Shown: positions 17,663 through 27,499 of the stretch, piece after piece
Layout: the number at the start of each line of letters is the position of its first letter
How positions within the stretch are numbered: position 1 is the stretch's first letter
Assembly: GCF_000384475.1 (NCBI RefSeq)
Contig: NZ_ARWB01000001.1
Location: 846,022-910,021 of the forward strand
DNA from: Methylopila sp. M107
GTDB taxonomy: Bacteria; Pseudomonadota; Alphaproteobacteria; Rhizobiales; Methylopilaceae
DNA length: 64,000 bases
Direction of reading: 5' to 3'
Position numbers and translations under genes: made by a program
The notes under the pieces: model-generated
What the model saw: only the letters and a program-made list of their open reading frames with translations
What the model was told of the DNA's origin: nothing
Databases searched by the model: none

Positions 17663-18964
17663 TCAAAACCTCTCCGGCGCCTCGAACACGTCCGCCAGCA
17701 CGCCGCCGCCCTCCGCCAGCCGTTTTCGCGAGGGCGTGTCGTAGGCGACCATCAGGCGCTCGGGTTCGCCCGGCGCGAGGCTGAGCAGCGTCGCGCCTTC
17801 GGCGTGGTCGTCGCCTTCGCCGAACGGCAGGTCGAGCGAACGCTCGACGTCGGCGCGCGGCGCGACGGTGGAATCCCTCGCGTCGAGCCCGCCGCGCCAG
17901 CGATAGATCCGCACCGGCCCGTCGAGATCCATGGTCGGGCCGGCGAGCAGGACGAGGTCCGTTCCGTCGATCAGCAACGAGCGCACGCCCAGCCCGTCGA
18001 GATCCAGAAAATGGCGGCGGATGACGTCGCCGTCGTCGAACGGCTCCAGCTTCAGGCTTCCATTCTTGCGCGCGCTGAACTTCAGCTCGAGGACCGTGGC
18101 CCAGCCGCGCAGCACGGGCCCGCGTAGGCCGAGGAAGATGCGGTCGCCCGTCACCGCCATGCCCTCGACGTCAAGCCCGTTGTCCTTCGACGGTACGCCC
18201 ATGAACGGCCCGAGGTGCCAGTCGCGAAACAGCCGCTTGGAGAGCGTGCTGCCGTTGCGGGTCATCTTCACGGCGCCCGCGCGGCGCTTGCGCTTCGAAC
18301 CGTCGATCGCCGGCGCCTTGGCCGCGAGGGTCGGGACGCCGGGGCGGTCGCCGGCCACCAAAGGGACGCGGCCGATTAGAAATCGGTTGGCCTCACGCTT
18401 CACCAGGCTGAGTTTTTCGAGCGCCTCTTCTGGCGTGTCTTCAGTCTTCGGCTTCTTGCGCTTCAGGCTGTGCGAGCCGACGACCCAGAGATAGCCGTCC
18501 GAGATCGCAAGCCCCTCGACGTCGGCCTCTTCCTCGACGCCGTTCGGGAATTCGAAGAACTGGTGCAGGTCGAACCGCACATGATCCCCATAGCCGACGA
18601 TCCGTCCAGCCTCGTCGCGCCGCGCTGTGAGACGTTCGAGCGAGGCCCCTTCGTCGGCGCCGATCCAAAGGCTCTCGCCGTCGCCGATCGCGGCGATCGC
18701 GGAGATGTCCTCGCGGATCAGTTTCTCGGGCTCCGGGTCGATGTCGTGGAACAGAAGCGGGATGCGCGCGACGCGCTTCGCCTTGCGGCGCGCGACGATC
18801 GCCTTCGCGAGCCGCGCGAATTCGGGCTCGGTGACGCCGAGCCTTAACGCCGCCTCCCGCGGATCGAGCCCGTCCTGCACGTCGCGCATCGCCGCCGCGA
18901 CCCGCCGGGGCGCGCGCCCATCGGGGTCGGGCTCGTCCGTTGGGGCGTTTGCGCGTGTCGTCAT
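17663..18964 (-). CDS. DUF3616-like cytoplasmic protein of unknown function
   Basis: 433 residues from the ATG at 18962-18964; a GTG start 30 bp upstream is possible. The N-terminal 80 residues (RRVAAAMRDVQDGLD and RLGVTEPEFARLAKAIV) look like a small helical domain. The rest is the DUF3616-type repeat body with DVEGLAISDGYLWVVGSHS, GLDVEGMAVTGDRIFLGLRGP and HFLDLDGLGVRSLLIDGTDLVLLAGPTMDLDGP, suggesting a beta-propeller-like fold. No signal peptide was seen. Function unknown; it is transcribed opposite to the neighbouring cluster. Confidence 0.75.
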   Translation of the reverse strand: MTTRANAPTDEPDPDGRAPRRVAAAMRDVQDGLDPREAALRLGVTEPEFARLAKAIVARRKAKRVARIPLLFHDIDPEPEKLIREDISAIAAIGDGESLWIGADEGASLERLTARRDEAGRIVGYGDHVRFDLHQFFEFPNGVEEEADVEGLAISDGYLWVVGSHSLKRKKPKTEDTPEEALEKLSLVKREANRFLIGRVPLVAGDRPGVPTLAAKAPAIDGSKRKRRAGAVKMTRNGSTLSKRLFRDWHLGPFMGVPSKDNGLDVEGMAVTGDRIFLGLRGPVLRGWATVLELKFSARKNGSLKLEPFDDGDVIRRHFLDLDGLGVRSLLIDGTDLVLLAGPTMDLDGPVRIYRWRGGLDARDSTVAPRADVERSLDLPFGEGDDHAEGATLLSLAPGEPERLMVAYDTPSRKRLAEGGGVLADVFEAPERF

Positions 18965-19062
18965 GGTTTCATCCCGCTGTTGTCCCTTGCGCACATAGCG
19001 GAGGCGCGCCGGGCGACGAGCATGTGCTTGTGCGCCGTCTGCGCGGCGGCTACGTGTGAAAC

Positions 19063-19752
19063 ATGACGCCAGATCCCAAGATGCTGATCGTGTTCGACGT
19101 CGACGGCACGCTTGTCGACAGCGCGCACGCCATCGTCGAAGCGATGACCGACGCCTATGTCTCGCACGGCCTTGCGGCCCCGAGCCGCGCGGCGATCGTC
19201 GGCGTGGTCGGCCTGTCGGTGTCTCAGGCGGTGGCGGAGCTGTCGCGCGAGGCGCCGGAGCATCCGGTCGAGACGCTTGGGGCGGCGTTCAAGTCGAGCT
19301 TCAACAGGGGCCTCGAAACCGCGCCCGACCAGAGCGGGCTCTATCCCGGCGCGGCCGAGCTGATCGAACGGCTCAGCCGCCGCGACGACGTGCTGCTCGG
19401 GCTCGCGACCGGCAATTCCCGGCGCGGCGTCGCGCGGTTCATCGACCGGTTCGGCTTCGAGGGCGTGTTCGTCACAACCCAGTCGGCCGACGACGCGCCC
19501 TCCAAGCCGCATCCGGCGATGATCCAGCAGGCCGCCGCGGAGGCCGGGGTGTCGGTCGACGAGACCGCGATGATCGGCGACACGACCTTCGACATGGAGA
19601 TGGCCCGCAGCGCCGGCGCCCGGGCGATCGGGGTTTCCTGGGGATACCATTCGCCGGACAGGCTGCTCGCGGCGGGCGCCGAGCGGGTGCTTCAGTCGTT
19701 CGACGAACTCCTCCCGGCGCTCGGCCTGCCGGACCCGGCGCGCGCGGCATGA
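19063..19752 (+). CDS. HAD-superfamily hydrolase, phosphoglycolate-phosphatase-like
   Basis: 229 residues. Motif I DVDGTLVD begins at Asp12 (FDVDGTL); motif II is in LATGNS; motif III Lys is in SKPHPAM; motif IV is in IGDTTFDMEMA. The layout (cap domain inserted after motif I) is that of Gph-like phosphatases. Its stop overlaps the ATG of the ATP12-family gene. The substrate cannot be read from the sequence. Confidence 0.85.
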   Translation: MTPDPKMLIVFDVDGTLVDSAHAIVEAMTDAYVSHGLAAPSRAAIVGVVGLSVSQAVAELSREAPEHPVETLGAAFKSSFNRGLETAPDQSGLYPGAAELIERLSRRDDVLLGLATGNSRRGVARFIDRFGFEGVFVTTQSADDAPSKPHPAMIQQAAAEAGVSVDETAMIGDTTFDMEMARSAGARAIGVSWGYHSPDRLLAAGAERVLQSFDELLPALGLPDPARAA

Positions 19753-20492
19753 CGGGCGGCGTCCGTCCCGAAGCGCTCGGCGGTCGGCCGGCGCTGCCGA
19801 AACGCTTCTACAAACAGGCGGACGTGCTTGAGACAGCCGACGGATTCTCGGTCGCGCTCGACGGCCGTCCGGCCCGTACGCCCGCCAAGGCGCCGCTGGC
19901 CCTGCCGACGCGCGCGCTGGGCGAGGCCGTCGTCGCCGAGTGGAACGCGCAGGTCGAGGTCATCGACCCGTTCAAAATGCCGCTCACGCGGCTCGCCAAT
20001 TCCGCAATCGACGGCGTCGCGCGCGAGATGGACGCGGTCGCGGCCGAAATCGTGAAATATGCCGGCAGCGACCTCGTCTGCTACCGCGCCGCCCATCCCG
20101 ACAGGCTCGTGGCCCGGCAGACGCTGCACTGGGACCCGGTGCTCGCATCCGCCCGCCAGGACCTCGGCGCCCGCTTCGTCCTCGCTGAAGGCGTGATGTT
20201 CGTCGAACAGTCCGCCGAGGCGATCGAGGCCGTGTCGCACGCCGTTCCGCGCGACAACGCCTTCGTGTTGACGGGCGCAAGCGTGGTCACCACGCTGACA
20301 GGCTCCGCCCTGATCGCGGTCGGCCTCGCGCGCGGCTGGCTGACTCTGGAGGCGGCATGGGCCGCCGCCGACGTCGACGAGGCCTGGAACGCCGAACTCT
20401 GGGGCGCCGACTCGGAGGCCGAGGCCCGGCGTGACAACCGCCGCCGCGAAATGGCTGCGGCCGCGACCATGATGGCGCTCGGCCGCGCCTGA
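19749..20492 (+). CDS. ATP12-family F1-ATPase assembly chaperone
   Basis: 247 residues from the ATG at 19749. It contains LPKRFYKQADV, EAVVAEWNAQVEVIDPFKMPLTRLANSAID and CYRAAHPDRLVARQTLHWDPVLA, diagnostic of the ATP12 family. In mitochondria and alphaproteobacteria ATP12 assists assembly of the F1 alpha subunit. It overlaps the HAD gene by four bases, so the two are coupled. Confidence 0.93.
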   Translation: MTGGVRPEALGGRPALPKRFYKQADVLETADGFSVALDGRPARTPAKAPLALPTRALGEAVVAEWNAQVEVIDPFKMPLTRLANSAIDGVAREMDAVAAEIVKYAGSDLVCYRAAHPDRLVARQTLHWDPVLASARQDLGARFVLAEGVMFVEQSAEAIEAVSHAVPRDNAFVLTGASVVTTLTGSALIAVGLARGWLTLEAAWAAADVDEAWNAELWGADSEAEARRDNRRREMAAAATMMALGRA

Positions 20493-20496
20493 CGGT

Positions 20497-21870
20497 CTAC
20501 GGCACGACCGCGGTCGCCGGCAGCACGCGCGCGGCTCCCATCGAACCGACCGCCAGGAACTTCGCCTTCGCCGGATCGTACAGCTCCGCGGTCTTCAGCG
20601 GCGCGCCGCTGCCGCCGGTGGTGCGGCCCTTCGCGCCGACGCCGCCGAGCAGCAGGACCTTGCCGTTGGGCAGGAGCACGGCGCCATGGGCGGTGCGGGC
20701 GTTTATCATGACGCCCTTGCAGCGGCCGCCATTCTTTCCGCCAAGACACGAAATCTCGTTCTTCTCGGGGTCGTAGATCTCCGCCGAATCCTGGATTCCG
20801 CCGATGATTCCGAAGATCCGCTTCGCGCCGTAGCTCACCTGGCCGTAGAGCCCGCCCGTGATCAGCACCTTGCCGGTCTTAAGCAGCGTGGCGCCCTGCA
20901 GCGCCCGCTCGTCGGTCATCTTCGGCGCGGCGCCGAAGTTCCGAGCGACGGGATTGTAGAGCGTCATGACGTCGGAGGTGGATTCCGTCGCAGAGGCGCC
21001 GAACGCGACGCCGAAGAAGCCGCCGGAGATCAGCACCTTGCCGTCCGCGGAGCAGCCGCAGCCCGAGATCAGCGTCGCGGCGTGGCCGGCGACCGCCTGC
21101 GTCATGCGCGGCGGAATGAACACCGTCCCGTCGTCGGGATCGTAGATCTCGGCCGTATTGGTCGTCGCGCCCGACGAACTGACCATGCCGCCGGCGACGA
21201 GGATCGTGCCGTCGCCGAGCAGCGTCGCGGTGTGGAGGGCGCGGGTGAAGACCATGCGTTCCGCCGGCTTCACGGTCTTGCTCAGCGGGTCGTAGATCTC
21301 GACGATCGCCAGCGGAACGCCGTCGCTGTCGAAGCCGCCGATGATGACGACGCGCCCGTCGGGCAGCGCGGTCGCGGTCTGCCCGACGCGGGCCGCGACG
21401 CGCCCGCCGAGCGTCTGCGACTTCTCGCTGTCCGGATCGTAGGCCTCGGACGACCCGATCGCCTTGGTCTTGAAGGTCAGGTTGCGGCCCTTCAGCTTGG
21501 CCTTCCCCTCCATGCCGCCCGACAGCAGAACCTGGTCCTCGAGCGCGCCGTCGCCGATGACGGCCGCGGGCTCCGCGACGCGGTTGGCCTTGAGCGCGCC
21601 GGACTTCGCGAATTTGAGCTTCTTGGCGTCGAAGAACTCGACCGCCCCGACCTTTATCGTCTCGAACGTCTTCTTGCCCGAGACGCCGCCGCCGAGGACC
21701 AGCACGTCGCCCGCGCCGGGATCGCCGAGAGGCAGCGCCTCGGTCGTGATCTCGTCGTCCGCCTCGTTGAACGGACGCTGGTCCGACTCGTTGCAGGCGG
21801 CGAGCGACAGCGCCACGAGCGCCAGGATCGCCGCGAAAGGCGACCGACAGAATGCAATAAAGCAAGCCAT
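20497..21870 (-). CDS. Kelch-repeat lipoprotein, function unknown
   Basis: 457 residues. A lipoprotein signal ends LSLAAC with Cys26 as the lipidation site. The mature part has at least five repeats of the form G(T/K)ILVAGG...TAEIYDP, typical of kelch or galactose-oxidase-like blades, so a beta-propeller in the outer or periplasmic face is likely. No catalytic residues were recognised. The gene is transcribed toward atp12 and ends four bases from it. Confidence 0.8.
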   Translation of the reverse strand: MACFIAFCRSPFAAILALVALSLAACNESDQRPFNEADDEITTEALPLGDPGAGDVLVLGGGVSGKKTFETIKVGAVEFFDAKKLKFAKSGALKANRVAEPAAVIGDGALEDQVLLSGGMEGKAKLKGRNLTFKTKAIGSSEAYDPDSEKSQTLGGRVAARVGQTATALPDGRVVIIGGFDSDGVPLAIVEIYDPLSKTVKPAERMVFTRALHTATLLGDGTILVAGGMVSSSGATTNTAEIYDPDDGTVFIPPRMTQAVAGHAATLISGCGCSADGKVLISGGFFGVAFGASATESTSDVMTLYNPVARNFGAAPKMTDERALQGATLLKTGKVLITGGLYGQVSYGAKRIFGIIGGIQDSAEIYDPEKNEISCLGGKNGGRCKGVMINARTAHGAVLLPNGKVLLLGGVGAKGRTTGGSGAPLKTAELYDPAKAKFLAVGSMGAARVLPATAVVP

Positions 21871-22020
21871 GACGATGCCCCCGAAATTGAGCGAATGCTC
21901 AAAAACCGCTATGCAACGCCGAATGAATGCTATGAATACTGAGCGGATACGGGCGAGAACAAGTTATCAGAAAGTACAAGCTGGCAGGGCCGGCTTCGGG
22001 ACGCCGCGTTTCGGCAAGCG

Positions 22021-22953
22021 TCAGTCGTCCATGCCCATGGTCCGGAACACCTCGGACAGCTGGGCGCTCATGGGAAGCGAGATCTCTTCGCCGCTCGGCG
22101 TGCGGCGCTCGAACCAGCGATGGTAGGCCTCGATCAGGTCGCGGTTCTCGGCCATCGACGCGAAGGTCCGCCCGACGGCCCGCGCCATCTGCGGGTCGTC
22201 CTTTCGGAACATCAGTCCATAGGGGTCGTAGGAGAGGAAGCCGCCCACGACCATGAGGTCCTTCTCGGCCTTGTGGCGGGCGATCAGGCCGTAGAGCAGC
22301 GCGTCGTCGGTCGCGAAGGCGTCGGCCTGGCCGGAGGCCGCCATGGCGTAGCTCTGTTCGTGATCCGGCGCGGTGACGATGTTGAGGCCGAGCTTGTTCT
22401 TGTCGTTCAGCGCGCGGAGCGCCTTTTCGTTGGTCGTGCCGGCGGTGACGACGACGGTCTTGCCCGAAAGATCGCGATAGGACCGATAGGACGAACTCGT
22501 CTTCACCATCAGCTTGGTGCCGGCCACGAACATGATCGGCGAGAACGCGACCTGGGTCTCGCGCTCCTTGTTCGCGGTGGTCGATCCGCACTCGATGTCG
22601 ATCTTGCCGGAGACGAGGTCGGGGATGCGGGTCTCCGGCGTCACCTTCACGAAGGCGACGTTGACGGCCGGATCGTCGAGCTCCTTCCGGATTTCCTCGA
22701 CGACGTGCAGGCAAAGGTCGATCGAATAGCCGACCGGGCGCTGGCCCACGAGGTAAGAGAACGGGAACGACGCCTCCCGATAGCCGAGCGTCACAGAGCC
22801 GGCGTCGTGGACCTTCTTCAGCGTGCCGGCGAACACGTTCGTGTCGCCGGGCGACGTCGCGGGCTCCTGCGCTCGCGCGCCGGCGCCAAGCAGCGCCAAA
22901 GCGAGGCAGGCGCCGGCGAGCGCGGGAGACGGCGGGCGGCGGTGCTGCGCCAT
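22021..22953 (-). CDS. Amino-acid-type periplasmic solute-binding protein (GltI-like)
   Basis: 310 residues. It has a signal peptide (about 1-28, ending ARAQ), then the PBP2 fold with VTLGYREASFPFSYL, QRPVGYSIDLC, IDIECGSTTANKERETQVAFSPIMFVAGTKLMVK and SYAMAASGQADAFATDDALL, like glutamate/aspartate-binding proteins. No ABC permease or ATPase is nearby. Instead it lies 13 bp downstream of a DctA-like secondary transporter on the same strand. Confidence 0.88.
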   Translation of the reverse strand: MAQHRRPPSPALAGACLALALLGAGARAQEPATSPGDTNVFAGTLKKVHDAGSVTLGYREASFPFSYLVGQRPVGYSIDLCLHVVEEIRKELDDPAVNVAFVKVTPETRIPDLVSGKIDIECGSTTANKERETQVAFSPIMFVAGTKLMVKTSSSYRSYRDLSGKTVVVTAGTTNEKALRALNDKNKLGLNIVTAPDHEQSYAMAASGQADAFATDDALLYGLIARHKAEKDLMVVGGFLSYDPYGLMFRKDDPQMARAVGRTFASMAENRDLIEAYHRWFERRTPSGEEISLPMSAQLSEVFRTMGMDD

Positions 22954-22966
22954 GGCGCCGGCCTCC

Positions 22967-24250
22967 TCAGGCCGCGGCCGGAGCGTGGGCGCCGGCCGGC
23001 TTGTCGGACGCGCTCTCCTGCGCGGTGTCGTGCAGCTCGCCCTCCCAGTTCGCCACCACGGCGGCGGCGATCGAGTTGCCGATGACGTTGGTGGCGCTGC
23101 GGCCCATGTCGAGGAACTGGTCGATGCCCATGATCAGCAGCAGGCCGGCCTCGGGGATGTTGAAGGTGGACAGCGTCGCCGCGATCACGACGAGCGAGGC
23201 GCGCGGCACGCCCGCCATGCCCTTCGAGGTCACCATCAGCAGCAGCAGCATGGTGAGCTGCTCGCCCCATGAGAGATGGATGCCGTAGGCCTGCGCGATG
23301 AACATGGTCGCGAAGGTGCAATAGGCCATCGTGCCGTCGAGATTGAACGAATAGCCCATCGGCAGAACGAAGCTCGCGATGCGGCGGGCGACGCCGAACT
23401 TGGCGAGCTGGTCGAGGATCTTCGGATAGGCCGCTTCCGAGCTCGCGGTCGAGAAGGCGAGCAGGAACGGCTCCTTGACCATGTTGATCAGCGTGATGAT
23501 GCGGGGCCCGAGCGCCAGGAACCCCGCGAGCGTCAGCAGGCACCAGAGGATCAGCAGCGTCGCGTAGAATTCCAGGATGAAGGCGCCGTAGGTCCAGAGC
23601 ACCGTGATGCCCTGGGTGGTGATCGTGGCGGCGATGGCGGCGAACACCGCGATCGGCGCGGCCTTCATGACGTAGCCGGTGATGACCAGCATCATGTGCG
23701 CGACCTGGTCGGCCATCTCGGCGAGCAGCTTGCCCTTTTCGCCGAGCGAGGCGATCGCGAGCCCTGCGAAGATCGAGAACACCACGATCTGCAGAATCTC
23801 GTTGGTCGCCATCGCCTCGATGATCGACGCCGGCACGAGATGCGGCACGAACTCCTTCAGCGTCAGCGAGGAGACCTTGAGGTTGGTCGCCTGGCCGGCG
23901 TCCGGCAGCGGCAGGTTCAGGTTCGCGCCCGGCTGCAGGATGTTGACCATCACGAGGCCGAGCAGCAGCGAGACCAGCGAGGCGGAGATGAACCAGCCCA
24001 TGGTCTTGGCGCCGATGCGCCCGACGGACGCCGTGTCGCCCATATGCGCGATGCCGACGATGAGGGTGGAAAACACCAGCGGCGCGATCAGCATCTTGAT
24101 CAGGCGCAGGAACACGGTGGTGATCAGCGAGATGTATCCGGCGACCGTCCCGGCGGTCTTCACGTCCGGAAAGGCCACATGGCAGGCCTGCCCGACGACG
24201 ATCCCCAGAACCATGGCGATCAGAATGTAGAGCGTGAACCGGTTGCGCAT
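22967..24250 (-). CDS. dctA: DAACS-family dicarboxylate/amino-acid:cation symporter (DctA-like)
   Basis: 427 residues with eight hydrophobic segments and two hairpin regions: STASSEAAYPK (HP1), MGYSFNLDGTMAY (TM7) and DQFLDMGRSATNVIGN (TM8/HP2), the diagnostic DAACS motifs. It imports C4-dicarboxylates or acidic amino acids using a cation gradient. The DctA label is by similarity; glutamate (GltP-like) is possible, given the adjacent glutamate-type binding protein. It is upstream of that gene in one operon. Confidence 0.9.
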   Translation of the reverse strand: MRNRFTLYILIAMVLGIVVGQACHVAFPDVKTAGTVAGYISLITTVFLRLIKMLIAPLVFSTLIVGIAHMGDTASVGRIGAKTMGWFISASLVSLLLGLVMVNILQPGANLNLPLPDAGQATNLKVSSLTLKEFVPHLVPASIIEAMATNEILQIVVFSIFAGLAIASLGEKGKLLAEMADQVAHMMLVITGYVMKAAPIAVFAAIAATITTQGITVLWTYGAFILEFYATLLILWCLLTLAGFLALGPRIITLINMVKEPFLLAFSTASSEAAYPKILDQLAKFGVARRIASFVLPMGYSFNLDGTMAYCTFATMFIAQAYGIHLSWGEQLTMLLLLMVTSKGMAGVPRASLVVIAATLSTFNIPEAGLLLIMGIDQFLDMGRSATNVIGNSIAAAVVANWEGELHDTAQESASDKPAGAHAPAAA

Positions 24251-24284
24251 GTCTCGATCCCCTTCCGCCGCATTTCTGACGGAA

Positions 24285-24313
24285 ATGTGAACGGAACATC
24301 ACGAAAGTGTCAA
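24285..24313 (-). promoter_or_regulatory. Candidate sigma-70 promoter for dctA
   Basis: On the minus strand a perfect TTGACA (24308-24313) is followed after 17 bases by TCACAT (24285-24290), 35 bases before the dctA start. The -10 matches the consensus at four of six places. Confidence 0.45.
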
Positions 24314-24573
24314 CGCGATAACGGACAAAAATGCCGCGGATTTAATCACGCTCAAGAAGTGGATTTCGTCGAAATCGCCATCGGAGGTCGTGGTTTAGCC
24401 GCGCGGGAACGGACGCATCCGGCGTTTTCGACGGCGGACGCCAAGGGACGACTCGCATCGATGCGCGGCCGCCACAGGCGCTTGCCGATACGATCCGCCA
24501 CGAAAAAAGCGCATTGCGTCCTATGCGTGCAGCGGGCGTATTCGGTCGCTCACTTCGTCCGATGGATTCGCCG
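24314..24573. other. Intergenic region between dctA and the lipoprotein gene
   Basis: Divergent promoter region. Apart from the dctA promoter just to its left nothing is recognised; translated pieces in this stretch look like GC-driven shadows. Confidence 0.5.
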
Positions 24574-25230
24574 ATGCGCACCGCCCTCACGAAGCTTCTG
24601 ATCATCGCCCCGTTCGCGCTGATGCTCGCCGCCTGCGCCGGCGCGCCGGGGATCCTGCCGCAAAACGAACCCGCCCATATCAGCAAGGTCCAGGTCTCGC
24701 TCGCTCCAAACGTATCCTCGCAACGCTTCGCCACCTCGCTGCAGACACGGACGATGCAATATGCGGCGCGGTTCGGACGCGCAGGCGCCGCCAAAGAGCT
24801 TCGCATCGTCGTCGAGCGGCACAGTTACAAGAACGCCGCGATGTCGCTGCTGGTCGGCGACGCCAACGTCGCGATGGGACGCGTGGCGGTGATCGACGTG
24901 GCGTCGGACAAGGTGCAGGGCGAAGCCCAAGCGGGCGCCATCGACACGCTGGCGATCAATGGGATCGCCGGCGCGATCATCGCTGCGGCTCAGGACAAGG
25001 AGAAGGTAGACCAGCGTCTTGTGGAAGGTTTTGCGAAGGCCGCGTTGAGGCACGCTTATGGGGCCGCGCGCGCGGAGCCTTTTCTCGATCAGCCTGAGCC
25101 GTCCGCCGGCGTGGCGGAGCCCGAGAAGCCGGACGCCGCGCCTGCTCCCGCCAAAAAGGACGTTCCGCTCGCTTCCGCCGAGAAGCGCCGCACCGCGATG
25201 GCGGGATCGACGCCCGCGGTCGCGCGCTAA
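24574..25230 (+). CDS. Small lipoprotein of unknown function
   Basis: 218 residues from the ATG at 24574 (upstream in-frame ATGs at 24562 and 24514 are possible). Residues 1-21 are a lipoprotein signal ending LMLAAC, with Cys21 lipidated. The middle has ELRIVVERHSYKNAAMSLLVGDANVAMGRVAVIDV, and the tail is Pro/Ala/Lys-rich and probably disordered. No function is recognised. Confidence 0.7.
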   Translation: MRTALTKLLIIAPFALMLAACAGAPGILPQNEPAHISKVQVSLAPNVSSQRFATSLQTRTMQYAARFGRAGAAKELRIVVERHSYKNAAMSLLVGDANVAMGRVAVIDVASDKVQGEAQAGAIDTLAINGIAGAIIAAAQDKEKVDQRLVEGFAKAALRHAYGAARAEPFLDQPEPSAGVAEPEKPDAAPAPAKKDVPLASAEKRRTAMAGSTPAVAR

Positions 25231-25334
25231 CCGCAAAATCCGTGCGGCGTCGGCCCTTCGTCGGCGTTGCGGCGCCGCACAGCGCGCGTTAGGGCTCTGC
25301 TCTTGAGACAAGCGTTGAGCCGGGGCCGCCCACG

Positions 25335-26861
25335 ATGAAGGACATTCTGCACGAGCTCGAAGAGCGCAGGGCGACAGCCCGGCTCGGCGGCGGCAAGAAG
25401 CGCATCGACGCCCAGCACGCCCGCGGCAAGCTGACCGCGCGCGAGCGCCTCGAAATCTTCCTCGATCCGGGATCGTTCGAGGAATACGACATGTTCGTCC
25501 AGCACCGCTCCCATGACTTCGGCATGGAGAAGCAGACGTTCCCGGGCGACGGCGTCGTCACCGGCTGGGGCACGGTCAACGGCCGAAAAGTCTTCGTGTT
25601 CGCGAAGGACTTCACGGTGTTCGGCGGCTCGCTTTCGGAAACGCACGCCCAGAAGATCATCAAGATCCAGGACATGGCGATCCGCAACCGGGCCCCGATC
25701 ATCGGCCTGTTCGACGCCGGCGGCGCGCGCATCCAGGAGGGCGTCGCGGCGCTCGGCGGCTATGGCGAGGTGTTCCAGCGCAACGTCCTGTCCTCGGGCG
25801 TCATTCCGCAGATCTCGGTGATCATGGGCCCGTGCGCCGGCGGCGACGTCTATTCTCCGGCCATGACCGACTTCATCTTCATGGTGCGCGACCGCTCCTA
25901 CATGTTCGTCACCGGCCCGGACGTGGTGAAGACCGTCACCAACGAGACGGTGACGGCGGAGGAGCTCGGCGGCGCCAAGGTCCACACCTCGAAGTCCTCG
26001 ATCGCGGACGGGGCCTATGACAACGACGTCGACGCGCTGGTCGACATGCGCCGCCTGATGGACTTCCTGCCCGGCAACAACATCGAGGGCGTGCCGGAAT
26101 GGCCGTCCTTCGACAGCGCCGAGCGCGACGACCTCTCGCTCGACACGGTGATCCCGGACAATCCGAACAAGCCCTACGACATCAAGGAACTGATCACGAA
26201 GACGGTCGACGAGGGCGACTTCTTCGAGATCCAGTCGGATTTCGCCCGGAACATCGTGGTCGGCTTCGGCCGCATGGAGGGACGCACGGTCGGCTTCGTG
26301 GCGAACCAGCCGATGGTGCTCGCCGGCGTGCTGGACAGCGACGCGTCCCGCAAGGCCGCGCGCTTCGTGCGGTTCTGCGACTGTTTCGAGATCCCCATCG
26401 TCACCTTCGTCGACGTGCCGGGCTTCCTTCCCGGAACCGCGCAGGAATATGGCGGCCTGATCAAGCACGGCGCGAAGCTGCTCTTCGCCTACGCCGAGGC
26501 GACGGTGCCGAAGGTCACCATCATCACCCGCAAGGCCTTCGGCGGCGCCTATGACGTCATGGCGTCGAAGCATCTGCGCGGCGACGTGAACTACGCCTGG
26601 CCGACGGCGCAGATCGCCGTGATGGGCGCGAAGGGCGCGGTCGAGATCATCTTCCGCGGCGCGGACGCGGAAGGCATCGCGCAGAAGACCAAGGAGTACG
26701 AGGACCGCTTCCTGTCGCCCTTCGTGGCGGCCGAGCGCGGCTATATCGACGAGGTCATCCTGCCGCGCACCACCCGTCGCCGCGTCGCGCGCGCGCTCGC
26801 CATGCTGCGCGGAAAACGCCTCGAGAACCCGTGGAAGAAGCACGACAACATCCCGCTCTGA
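25335..26861 (+). CDS. pccB: Propionyl-CoA carboxylase beta subunit (carboxyltransferase)
   Basis: 508 residues. N- and C-terminal crotonase-like carboxyltransferase domains contain [40 protein letters not shown] (the two oxyanion-hole stretches), [26 protein letters not shown] and [12 protein letters not shown]. It transfers carboxyl from biotin to propionyl-CoA to give methylmalonyl-CoA. The alpha subunit gene is 4.9 kb downstream, separated by an unrelated insert. An acetyl-CoA preference is less likely from the domain length. Confidence 0.95.
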   Translation: MKDILHELEERRATARLGGGKKRIDAQHARGKLTARERLEIFLDPGSFEEYDMFVQHRSHDFGMEKQTFPGDGVVTGWGTVNGRKVFVFAKDFTVFGGSLSETHAQKIIKIQDMAIRNRAPIIGLFDAGGARIQEGVAALGGYGEVFQRNVLSSGVIPQISVIMGPCAGGDVYSPAMTDFIFMVRDRSYMFVTGPDVVKTVTNETVTAEELGGAKVHTSKSSIADGAYDNDVDALVDMRRLMDFLPGNNIEGVPEWPSFDSAERDDLSLDTVIPDNPNKPYDIKELITKTVDEGDFFEIQSDFARNIVVGFGRMEGRTVGFVANQPMVLAGVLDSDASRKAARFVRFCDCFEIPIVTFVDVPGFLPGTAQEYGGLIKHGAKLLFAYAEATVPKVTIITRKAFGGAYDVMASKHLRGDVNYAWPTAQIAVMGAKGAVEIIFRGADAEGIAQKTKEYEDRFLSPFVAAERGYIDEVILPRTTRRRVARALAMLRGKRLENPWKKHDNIPL

Positions 26862-26889
26862 GCGGGATGATCGGGGGCGGGGGGATGCA

Positions 26890-27420
26890 GTGAGCCGGCT
26901 GTCGCTCGCCGCGCTGATCTTCGCCTTCGCCGCCTTTGCGATCGGCGCGGCCGCGCCGGTTCTCGATCCGGCCGTCCTTGAACAGCAGCTCGCTCTGGCG
27001 CGGCGGGTCGCGGCGCAGCCGGAACCGGTCGAGCCGACATCCGCCGAGCGCGAGCCTGGCTTTCGCGAGGAGGCGGGCCGCTGGATCGCCCGCAAGATCC
27101 GAGAGCGGAACGCGCGCGCAGAGGCGGATGAGAGCCGGGCGGCATCGCCGGGCCGCGAGACCGGCGCGGGACTGTTCGGAGCCGCCGCGCCTTACCTCGT
27201 GCCGCTTCAGTACCTGCTCGCGCTGGCGGGGCTCGGTTTCGCGCTCGTCGACTGGCTCCGCACGCGCGCGCTGCGCCGCAACGCGACCGCGGGCGTCGTA
27301 GCCTTAGGCGCCCTCCTCATACCATTCGCCTGGGGGGCGATCGGCGTCGCGATGGGCGTCGTGGGCGCGTTCGTCGCAATCTTGCTCGTCATGGGGTTGT
27401 TGGGCGCGATCGCCGGCTGA
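26890..27420 (+). CDS. Predicted membrane protein, function unknown
   Basis: 176 residues from a GTG at 26890. An N-terminal hydrophobic signal-like segment (AALIFAFAAFAIGAAAPV) is followed by a charged middle (about 40-85) and two or three C-terminal membrane helices (PYLVPLQYLLALAGLGFAL, GVVALGALLIPFAWGAIGVA, GAFVAILLVMGLLGAIAG). It lies 28 bp after pccB and may be co-transcribed. No family was recognised. Confidence 0.65.
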   Translation: MSRLSLAALIFAFAAFAIGAAAPVLDPAVLEQQLALARRVAAQPEPVEPTSAEREPGFREEAGRWIARKIRERNARAEADESRAASPGRETGAGLFGAAAPYLVPLQYLLALAGLGFALVDWLRTRALRRNATAGVVALGALLIPFAWGAIGVAMGVVGAFVAILLVMGLLGAIAG

Positions 27421-27499
27421 CGCGCCGAATTTGGGACGGAACTTGCATGGCGCGCGCCGCGATGCCTAATCCTGCAATGCCCGCTGGTTTTGCCGTTCC

